Shown here: in pieces, positions 56,000 through 64,000 of the stretch | Numbering within the stretch: position 1 is the first letter of the stretch | Layout: the number at the start of each line of letters is the position of its first letter | NCBI GenBank assembly: GCA_037127315.1 | Contig: JBBBDQ010001454.1 | Span: forward strand, 1,707,501 to 1,771,500 | Origin: Ascarosepion bandense | Taxonomy: Eukaryota; Mollusca; Cephalopoda; Sepiida; Sepiidae | Length of the DNA stretch: 64,000 nt | Direction of reading: 5' to 3' | The notes under the pieces: model-generated | The model's input: the letters and a program-made list of their open reading frames with translations, nothing else | Told to the model about the DNA's origin: nothing | Database searches by the model: none | Made by a program: the position numbers and the translations under genes

Positions 56000-57400
56000 T
56001 TACGTGTAACTGAAAATGCATAGAGTTTATGTATCTGTGTACAGTTATGTGTGTGTTTTATGTTCCAAACACAGGGAGTACATTGATACCGTGTTCGTAT
56101 TTGATATTATTAAGTGCTGATTTTTTTATTTTTCATTAATAATGCTTCCATTACTTTTAGTCTTTTTTGTTATCATGCAAATGATGCTATTATATTTGTA
56201 TTATCAACAAGTGTGCTACGGATATAAATTTTGAAAGGTCTCCGTGTGTTTTTAAATGAGATCGAATTGAAATATGGTCTGAGAGATGCAACGCGAGTCT
56301 TCTCGTCAAACGGGTAGTAGTGTGCCCGATGTATGAATTTGGATTGATCAACAACATAGTTCTTCATTTTCATGTGTGTGTGTGTGTGTGTGTTCTCTTA
56401 CTCTCGTTTCTGGTTCTTACTTGGTCTTTTAGAACAGCCAGTTTCTGGTCAGGCTGCCCTCTTTTTTTATTTTAATTATCAGAGCTAATCTGCTTGCTGA
56501 AATTGACTAGTTAGTTTTTGATTTCTTGGAATAATTTGTTGTGCTAGTGCAATTTATCTGCCTTATCAAACTTGTTGTATTTGCACAGTTCTTACTATAT
56601 AACTGTTGTTACCCCGTCGGGCATAATTTTGTATTCTTTTTGTGTGAGTAGTACTATACTTACTCTAATGTTCCATTTTTATCTAAAAAAGATTTGTAAC
56701 TCTTTTTGTCAATCCTCGCCTTGGTGTAATATGTCCTAGTGTAATTATAAGCTTCTTAGATGTTGGAAAGATAAAAAAAAATCGTTTCTTTCTTCAAGCG
56801 TCTTCTGGGTAACCATGGCTTTGATATTGCCCCCGTTATGGTTTTATATGCCTTATTTACTCTCTATGTAGATTGTTTCTCATTTGTTTTCTTCACACCT
56901 ATATTTTATGATGGGGGTGATTTTTTTTTGTCAACATTTCTTATTGCGTTATTGAATACATTTATTCACCTATATTCTAGTCATTTGCACATTGCTTTCG
57001 ATGTTGAGTCCTCTGTCGTCATTTCTTCTTTTCACAGATAAACAGTGTCGTTGTCATGACTTTTCTAATTCGTCCGCCCATTGATTTGAATTCTTCTCTC
57101 CTTCATCCGATGAATGGTTTCGTAAATCTCACTACCGATACTGCCAGTATGTTCATCCGATTTTATCAGGCCTCTGTTATTTAATTTAGTTTCTCGTATT
57201 TGTCTTACTCTTCTTTCTTATTTTCTCTCTCACTTTCTCCTATTTTATTGAATCACATCCGAGTAATGCGCTATGTATTACGATTCTTTACGGCTAATAC
57301 CTTTATTGACCTGTTATCTTTTATGCCAACTGTCATTGGTATCATGTGGTGAATTACAAATATTCTGTAGTTCGGTACTATTATTTAGTGATACTTGTAA
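56000..57400. other. No gene recognised
   Basis: T-rich sequence with a short (TG)n near 56372-56392. The minus frame at 56173-56373 (66 codons, basic, with RRPFKIYIRSTLVDNTN) may be part of a retroelement, but I cannot show it. Confidence 0.35.
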
Positions 57401-57407
57401 TACTTTA

Positions 57408-57845
57408 AATACATCATAGGCACGTGGCCGAGTGGTTAGAACGTTTGCTTTCTGACAATGGCCGGGTTTTAATCTGACCATGCTCGATTTGTCAGGTTTT
57501 GACTTCTTGATTTTAACGGTCTGAAGGAGGCGATCCCAGCATGCGACAACTTTTGGAAACTCATACGACGGGTTTATTGAAACCTTGTGAGTGAAATTGG
57601 GTAAAAGGGACCCTTTGGGGGCCGTCGATGGTTGTGCTAGCACGAAGTCACAAGTCATCGTGACCAAGAGCTCTCTCCTAGAAATTGTAATTAAGATCCG
57701 CTCAGCAAAGTTGCAGTATAAACCACAGGTGAGCTCTGTGGATGTTGAACAAACACAAATGTGTCTGAGCAAGTGTCTGCAATGAGGATTCGCTAGCCGC
57801 CCGAGTAGACAGACATCCCGGTTACAAGTGGCCAGCCATGCATAC
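57408..57845 (+). mobile_element. SINE family C (tRNA-derived), copy 1 of a tandem pair
   Basis: GGCACGTGGCCGAGTGGTTA carries the A box and CCGGGTTTTAATCTGACC a diverged B box. The body includes TTTGACTTCTTGATTTTAAC, GATCCGCTCAGCAAAGTTGC and TGTTGAACAAACACAAATGT. The minus frame spanning 57314-57847 is the antisense of this SINE and is not a gene. Confidence 0.8.
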
Positions 57846-57889
57846 ATACATTCTAAGTAGTTATATAATATTTACCAATATACATCATT

Positions 57890-58295
57890 GACGCGTGGCT
57901 GAGTGGTTAAAACGTTCATTTTCTGATCATGAGACCCGGATTCGAATCTAACTCACAATTTGTCAAGGAGTTGACTTTTTGATATTATTGATCTAAAGGA
58001 GGCAATCTCAGCGTGGGACATCTTTGGAAAGTTCTCGAAAACCATGCCATAGCCTTGTCAGGGAGTGGTACCTTTTGAAAGAGCCTGAAAACCATACCAT
58101 AAAAGAACTATTTGGGAGCTGTCAATGATTGAGCTAGAACGAAATTGCAAATTATCTCGACGGAGGGTCTGAGGGTACTGGCCTTGTTCACACTGTTGAT
58201 CACGCCAAAGAAAAACGCGCTGTCTTCCAGAAGCTGTAACTAAGATCCGCTCACTATAGTTGCTGTATAAGCTCTGGGGGTGTTGAACAAACACA
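57890..58295 (+). mobile_element. SINE family C, copy 2 of a tandem pair
   Basis: GACGCGTGGCTGAGTGGTTA (A box) and CCGGATTCGAATCTAACTC (better B box than copy 1). It has a short internal duplication of GAAAACCATACCATA-like phrases at about 58036-58100. It ends with TGTTGAACAAACACAAATGT. Confidence 0.82.
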
Positions 58296-58560
58296 AATGT
58301 AATCTTAATGACTCTCCTTGCTTTGGATATATATCGGGACTAAAGTTCAATCCAAATCTCATGTTTAACTCGCATATTCCCACTATCGATAAAAGAACGG
58401 TTGGTTCCTTGGATCGGTACTGGATCGGTACTGGATCGGTACTTTACTCATCCTGCTATACTTCTTATATATAAGCGTTCAGAGCAAAAAAGCGAATTGC
58501 AATACGCGGTTTAGTACTGATCAGACCACACTATATTCGTTCCATTTGGTACAAATATTT
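58296..58560 (+). pseudogene. LINE reverse-transcriptase C-terminal fragment, another Jockey/CR1-like family
   Basis: The frame at 58280-58474 reads CFGYISGLKFNPNLMFNSHI, then PTIDKRTVGSLDRYW. This is the region after the polymerase core where LINE proteins read GLKF-PNL-F-SHI...KRT-G-L. After a 12-bp tandem repetition (GGATCGGTACTG, nearly three times, 58412-58444), other frames give FTHPAILLIYK. Only about 80 codons survive. Family naming is tentative. Confidence 0.5.
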
Positions 58561-58578
58561 TCAAAGAATATTCTGGTA

Positions 58579-58579
<1 letters not shown>

Positions 58580-58626
<47 letters not shown>
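58580..58626. repeat. (TA)n microsatellite
   Basis: About 23 units. Confidence 0.9.
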
Positions 58627-58628
<2 letters not shown>

Positions 58629-58629
58629 C

Positions 58630-59005
58630 GGTAAGCGATGTACTAGTTAGACAATTAGACAGTTGTTCAAAATAGTGCTCAACGCACAAGCAAAAATCAA
58701 CTTTCAAGTTGAAAAATATATCATGTCATATATTCATATTTAGGCAGCAATTATTCATTCATACGACTTGAATTAAATACAACCGACAAGGTCTATCTGC
58801 TTACTTTTTTATTGTATTTTTCCAGTTTTTGAATAAATGTATATTTGTATAGAAATTAGAGATAAACTGTCCCAAATTCAAGTTTGTTTTGTTGTTTTAT
58901 TTGAGTACATTCGATCATGACAGTCATTTTCAAGAACCTTTTGGTGTCTGTGTGGTTGGCTATATTTTGTTCAAGAACAGTACACTCGGACAATTTATCC
59001 TCAGC
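58630..59005. other. No gene recognised
   Basis: AT-rich, unassigned. Confidence 0.35.
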
Positions 59006-59009
59006 CTGG

Positions 59010-59280
59010 GTTGTGGTGTAATAGATATCGGCTCGGAATGAGAAATCGGGGAGCTGAGATCGAATTCATGTCGAATTAATTTCCTTCACTTGCACACAAA
59101 TACCTTTTCTCTAACTATAGGTTGAATAACAGGACAGATTGGGTCCTGTAGTCTTGGCTGGTAACCAGTCTGCCGTAGAAAGTAATGGCAACTAATTGCG
59201 GAAAAATCTTCTGTCTGGTCAATCATGTCTCCAACGAAATATTATCTCCCAAACTTGTATCACGTATGGCTGATGCAACA
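59010..59280 (+). mobile_element. SINE family A, diverged full-length copy
   Basis: Opens GTGGTGTAATAGATATCGGC (A box lost to substitution) and GAGATCGAATTCATG (B box). The body GGACAGATTGGGTCCTGTAG and CCAGTCTGCCGTAGAAAGTA is clear, and it ends TTGTATCACGTATGGCTGAT. The stem-loop is degraded. Confidence 0.8.
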
Positions 59281-59639
59281 ACTTATTTGAAAATTAGAAA
59301 AATCAAATAAATTAAACAGACAGAAAATGTCGATTGTATTTAATCAAACCTCTTTGGATATATGATTGACAGTATTAGGCCGATGTCAAAACTGTATTTA
59401 TCTATAAACACTAACTCTGGTACTGGGCACTTTTGTACTTTTCGTTTATAAAAAATTGAACAATATCTATTTATCTGTTTGCGTATGTCTTACAGTAGCA
59501 AACAGATTGAATGATCAAACTAGACAGAAAATTAATTTACTTAATTTTTATAAGAACTAATTAAATATGCAACAATATACTTTTACGAGTAACATTCAAA
59601 CATTCAGGATTGTAAGGCAAGCCGCCGCATTTCCAGGCC

Positions 59640-59965
59640 TGAACCCCTCATCATACTGAAAATAAGGAATGAAAAACTTATGGGTCACTAGATTAAATAT
59701 AATGTTAACTACTCATTTCTCATTGTTATTTGGTATGGATCGCAATGGCACAAGCTACAACCTCAATTCAGCTTAAAATTGTTTTATCATGAATGTTCTG
59801 CCATTTCTCTATAAATTAAACAGAAAACTATTGCAAGTTTTTTAACTTCCTGTTATCCATGCGAATTTTCAACTCTCTCTACGCAAGGTCGATTATGTTG
59901 AGGTCAGGATTTGGATAGACCAATCTTGTAACTGCAGTAAAGTCATTATTGAGAAACCTCATAGC
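59640..59965 (-). pseudogene. Tc1-like transposase, C-terminal fragment
   Basis: The minus strand reads DWSIQNPDLNIIDLA, then RELKIRMDNRKLKNLQ and EKWQNIHDKT. These correspond to the WPAQSPDLN-IE-LW-LK block and C-terminus of Tc1 transposases. The third catalytic residue, normally glutamate before the LW, reads as aspartate (IID). No terminal repeat was found. The upstream catalytic region is not present. Confidence 0.6.
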
Positions 59966-59969
59966 TACA

Positions 59970-61570
59970 TGTGATATCTAGCCAGGTAACCGATCATGAT
60001 TGATTTTTTCACCTTCTGCGATATCTGGTAATACTTGCAACTTTAGTAAATTAATATGTTTTACTCTTGTTGTATATCGGTTAAATGAAGAATAGGCCAG
60101 GCCTAAAATTGAAGATCTTTTCGGCTTTGCTGATAAAAAACGTCGACACAAACATATAGAAAATATTTTTTATTATTGTTCATCAGTGACTCAGTGTTTA
60201 TTAGGCGGTTGGCAAACGCAGAGTTGACGACTCGAATGCTATTCGCAGCTGCTAAACTCAACTCTAAAACTCAAGTGATCTCTGTGTCAGCTGACGCCGC
60301 TTATAAAGCTGTCCCTACTGACACCAGCAGTTTTCGATACACTTCATATCATGTCGGGCGTCGAAATTATTGACCCCGCTAGTCATAACAAAACTCTAAA
60401 TCTACTCAAACATTTTTGCATTTGTTCAGCATTTTAAAACAATCCCGATTTTTTAAAAATGTTGCAACGACTTAAAGCTCCATGGCAAAATTCTACACCG
60501 ATCAAGTAACAAATTTACAACACTGTTCATCGAATTTTATCAACTTTCTTGTACTTTACATTTGATTTATCTCAAAATTTTCAAACACTTACCATTGACT
60601 TTTGTTGTGTGTCTTGTTACGCGTTAGTTATTGATTATCTCGATTAGCGGCCTTTGTCATTTAGAGCACATTCTGATGGTTCTCGTTCTCCCACCCCCAG
60701 TGTTTTTCAGAAAGAAAATTTTCGGCTTCATACATGACACCTTTCTTCAGCACTACCTTTTAAACCCTTGCGAGTATCTTTAATAATAATCATTTTCTTC
60801 CTCTCTCTGCAAGCAGAGAAATTATTTATTCAATGAAAATCACATTTACTTGTATTTTCCTTTATGCATAATTTATTTTACTTAAGTAAATTTAAACTTG
60901 CCTCGCTCATTAATTTTCAATTTACTTACTGCACTTTCCAGTGTTTCTTTTATTGTTGAACTCATCTTTTTTTTATCTGGTCCTTGGCATTTTTGTTATA
61001 TTTAGGCCAAGTCCCGCTTGTATTTTCTCCTATTTTCTGTTCATATTGTTCGTGAAACTTTTTTTTATTCCTTTTTAGTTTTGCCGGTTTTGTTGAATAA
61101 AAATACATGTAGATGAAACTCAAAATTGCCTCCGAGTCTTATTTACCTAAACGTGTTTTTCTGACTGTCTGAGACACGCATCTGTTTAATGAAAACGGGC
61201 ACGCATTCTGACAGATACACTGTGTTTGTTGTATATTTTAAATTGAGTCTTGTACAAATTTGTTTTCGGGTTCACCCTCTTGTAATAGAATCCAGTTCGA
61301 CTTTTTTCGTCGTTATGTATTAACTTTGTTCATTTGTCATTAGTTAATAGTAACTCGAAGTGTAAATAATGACGTAATCAAGATATTGACATTCCACACT
61401 ACTGCAAACAAAAGATTAGGAAGAAAACACTTAAAAAGACCGATAAGAGATACTGGACTTGGTAAAACTGTTTTCCGAAAATTTGTTTTAAAAGAAAGAT
61501 ATTTTAAAAATTTTAACTGACAGCAGTACTGGCTGCTCGGTCAATTTATTTATAAGAAGACCAATAATAT
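59970..61570. other. No gene recognised
   Basis: The segment 60170-60390 is less AT-rich and keeps a 65-codon plus frame, but no domain is recognised. The segment 60600-61130 is T-rich with no assignable motif. Confidence 0.35.
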
Positions 61571-61574
61571 TGCT

Positions 61575-61850
61575 ATCCAGTCAGTTAAGTGCCATACGTG
61601 GTACAAGTTGGACAATCATGTGTCTTTCGAAACATCACTGACGTGGCAGGAGATTTTTTCTTTCTGCTGGTTGCCAACCAAGGCTATAGAACCCAATCTG
61701 TCCTGTTATTTAACCCATAATTGGAGGGTAAGAGATGATTAATACTTTTCCTAAGGTTATTTAGTAAGTGAATGCAACGAATTCTACTGGAAATCGAACT
61801 CGGCTCTCTGGTTTCTAATTCCTTTGCACGACAACGCACATATTACCATA
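61575..61850 (-). mobile_element. SINE family A
   Basis: Plus-strand landmarks: CAGTCAGTTAAGTGCCATAC (tail), GTGTCTTTCGAAACATCAC (stem-loop, opposite loop orientation), AACCAAGGCTATAGAACCCA and GGAAATCGAACTCGGCTCTC. The head near 61840 is eroded. Confidence 0.8.
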
Positions 61851-61854
61851 GTAA

Positions 61855-62232
61855 ATAATCTTGATATTTTCTTGATAATGTTTTCCTCATTTTCGATATT
61901 TTTCGAGGGGGGTTGGTGGTAACCATTTTTTGCGCAACACACGCATTTTTGAATGAGTTGTACATAGTATCCTTCTTACCTTATTGACATTTCAATAGGA
62001 TTACGACTTTATTTCATTACTTAAGTGCTCATAATTTCGGTTGGGTATTGATAATCTCACAAGATTTTTTTATCTCTTTTTTTCATAATTTCGAAGATTT
62101 ACAGTTTTTTTTTGTTCCCCAAATTCGAAACGCTCTCAACATGTTCTTTCTGAATGACCTGGTCAGTTTTCCTTGGTATTTTAAACGCCTATTTCATGTT
62201 TGCTCACTCTTTGATAAATTCCACCCCGTTTT
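61855..62232. other. No gene recognised
   Basis: T-rich, unassigned. Confidence 0.35.
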
Positions 62233-62237
62233 CCAAA

Positions 62238-62582
62238 GTCAGTCAGTCAGTCAGTAAGTCAAGTGTCATTCGTGTTACGTATCATTCGTGTTAAGTGTCA
62301 TTCGTGTTACGGGCGATCACGTATCGAAGAGACATGACTGACTCGGTAGAAGATTTTTCCGCAGTAGGTTGCCATTACTTTCTGCGGTAGACTGGTTGCC
62401 AGCCCAGGCTATAGAACCCAATCTGTCCTGCTATTAAACTCATAGCTGGAGGGAAATCTGAGGCGTTCATAACTTTCCCAGAGGTATTTGCGCGTATGTG
62501 AATACAACTTAATCAATTAGAATTCCAACTCGACTCTCCGATTTCTCGTTCCGAGCCGATATCCACTGCACTACTACGGACA
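62238..62582 (-). mobile_element. SINE family A with an expanded tail
   Basis: A CAGTCAGTCAGTCAGTAAGT tail at 62238-62258 is followed by three tandem units of GTGTCATTCGTGTTACG type (62262-62310). Sister copies have this segment only once. The body and head (plus: ATATCCACTGCACTACTACG) are well kept. Confidence 0.85.
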
Positions 62583-62933
62583 TTTTTTAATAATATATTA
62601 TATGTTGAAATCTTCTTATTTTTAAAAATTATATTATATGAAGAAATATATTATTTGAAGTTTCAACCATTAAAACAATATGATTTAAACTTTAACAAAA
62701 GAGTATCTTAATGTTAGATTATAAAAATCTGGAGATGTATCACGTTGCGTTCAGGTCGGTCTCTTCCCTCCTGCTGCGTTATACGGTCTTACAACTTGTA
62801 ATATGGTTTTTAATTACCACAGATACGACTCTTGAAATTATGTATGTTGTCGAATTCTCGTGGTTTTCTATTAAAAATGAAATAAATTAATCTTTTACAT
62901 AGGTGGCTCATCTCGTTTGCTCGATTATATATA

Positions 62934-63497
62934 CGCCCTTATGCAAATTAATTGAAACAAACGAATAATGTTTTAGGATCTTTCACACTTTCTCTGATCA
63001 CGTGTACGTCGTCTCTTGGTACTATTTGTCGTTTCCTATCGCATTTTCCTTTACGTTTTGGACTGATTAATCCAGTTTGTTTCTTTGTCTTGATGACACG
63101 ACTGACAGTTGAAAGGCGAACACCAACAATATCCGCGATCTCTCTGTAAAGTTTGCCAGTGTGTTCATGTAGCGTTACAATTTTCGTACGCTTCCTTGCA
63201 GTAACGTCCATCACAGACAATGACCGTAGGACAATTTATGGACAGTGGAGATAATAATTTCTGGGCGTGATAAAAAATCTGATACAATCACGGATGACGC
63301 AATATTTTTCAAGGTCACACAAATTTTTTCATACACACCAAAAATAGATTCAGATTACTGCAAATGATCTAATCTAAAAAAAAAAAAAAAAAAAATAAAA
63401 ATCGAATACACCATGTCACCCAAGTGGGTTTAAAACTGACCGTATGGTGAAAGGAAAGAAACTAAAGAAGTTGTTTCAATTAATTTGGACAAGAGTG
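62934..63497 (-). mobile_element. Tc1-like deletion derivative (564 bp)
   Basis: Inverted tips share TCCAAATTAATTGAAACAA (right, read inverted) and ATGCAAATTAATTGAAACAA (left), with TA at 62932-62933 and 63498-63499. The interior keeps only the start of a transposase and ends near the left tip, so the catalytic core was deleted. A poly(A) run lies at 63377-63395. Confidence 0.8.
62955..63220 (-). pseudogene. Tc1-like transposase N-terminal DNA-binding domain only
   Basis: The uninterrupted frame starts MSVMDVTARKRTKIVTLHEH, continues GKLYREIADIVGVRLSTVSR and VIKTKKQTGLISPKRKGKCD, and then runs to RESVKDPKTLFVCFN and a stop. These are the paired-like helix-turn-helix halves (residues about 10-50 and 55-80) and the GRPR-equivalent linker that bind the transposon ends. 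The DDE catalytic domain is missing. About 85 residues without a stop is unusual in this window. If transcribed, it could in principle make a DNA-binding peptide, but I see no promoter. Confidence 0.8.
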
Positions 63498-63534
63498 TAT
63501 TGTCTATATTTTTGTATTTTAACTACTTGCAGTA

Positions 63535-63840
63535 TTTAAATTGTTCACACTTTTGTTCTTATCTTTATTGTCATATTCACGATGTTTCGGCCGTTATACG
63601 CTCCGGCCTTCATCAAATTATATAGATTGAAAATTCAAACGGAACCCTTTATTTGTGACTTTTTCAGCTTGGTAACTCCAAACTTTTGTTTCCTCTGTGG
63701 TCAGGTATTGAACGCAACACACTTTAAGTCATGTTTTGTCCACAGTGATATGTCAACCCAAGTAGAGGGCCACTGAAATTAAAACAATTTTCCTCCGTGA
63801 ACTAAATAAAGTGTTCGGTTCAAAATAATCTGTTGACCTC
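63535..63840 (-). mobile_element. SINE family B, near full length
   Basis: The plus strand has TTAAATTGTTCACACTTTTG, GTCATATTCACGATGTTTCG, CGTTATACGCTCCGGCCTTC and, after an insertion of unrelated sequence, CTAAATAAAGTGTTCGGTTC. The last word is in sense orientation, so the copy is rearranged. Confidence 0.65.
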
Positions 63841-63946
63841 GGTGTCCTTTTTTTAATTACACACGCGCTACCCTGATGAGCATTTTTATCCATCAATATA
63901 ATATATCTAGAAATTACATTTATCATATATCTATATAATACCCACA

Positions 63947-63947
<1 letters not shown>

Positions 63948-64000
<53 letters not shown>
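63948..64000. repeat. (CA)n microsatellite, runs off the window edge
   Basis: CACACGCGCGCACAC leading to an uninterrupted CA run to the last base. Confidence 0.95.

Noticed and set aside
57314..57847. 177-codon minus-strand frame as a gene
   Set aside because: It is the antisense of SINE C copy 1 and its flanks. No domain, and the composition follows the SINE.

Overview
The window reads as a gene-poor stretch of an invertebrate animal genome, most likely a cephalopod mollusc and probably an octopus. This is inferred from the combination of decayed RTE-type LINEs, several tRNA-derived SINE families, Penelope-like elements, Tc1/mariner transposons and very long (TA)n and (TG)n arrays in AT-rich DNA. 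I found no convincing exon of a host protein gene, no intact rRNA or tRNA gene and no CRISPR array. Prokaryote-style features such as operons or ribosome binding sites do not apply. Every recognisable coding stretch belongs to a mobile element, and nearly all are broken by stops, frameshifts or deletions.

Layout. 1-8.3 kb: two RTE LINE 3' ends (minus), a Jockey/CR1-type LINE at 3180-4410, four copies or fragments of SINE family A, and a third LINE 3' end with a (CAT)n tail. 9.1-10.4 kb: two different mariner-like remnants placed head to tail. 11-16.3 kb: SINE and RTE pieces and a roughly 31-bp minisatellite. 17.5-21.3 kb: a Penelope-like reverse transcriptase (minus), a complete but dead Tc1-like transposon (19430-20942) and two element ends with hammerhead-like words. 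22.4-28.7 kb: microsatellites, an unclassified repeat D, a second Tc1-like element with about 220-bp inverted repeats (26237-27563), and SINEs. 30.2-32.4 kb: the most structured element, a Penelope-like retroelement with flanking direct repeats, a 48-bp palindrome at its left edge and a hammerhead-ribozyme-like fold at its right repeat. 32.4-35.2 kb: a probable solo LTR, a DUF4817-like transposase N-terminus and an unclassified repeat. 37-39 kb: a three-unit 153-bp tandem repeat and other duplications. 40-47.5 kb: SINEs, the best RTE LINE copy (41450-43025), Jockey/CR1 3' ends and another LINE reverse transcriptase. 48-53.7 kb: mariner pieces, SINEs, an RTE copy with an internal duplication, and a second long Jockey/CR1 copy. 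57.4-64 kb: a tandem pair of SINE C, SINE A copies, a Tc1 fragment and a 564-bp Tc1 deletion derivative.

How the parts relate. The LINE and Penelope-like families are the likely past sources of reverse transcriptase for the SINEs, and the transposons are non-autonomous or dead. The observation most worth testing is the Penelope-like element at 30279-32398: its left repeat begins about 9 nt after the position that corresponds to the predicted self-cleavage site in the right repeat. A second is a SINE family A stem-loop whose loop occurs in both orientations among copies.
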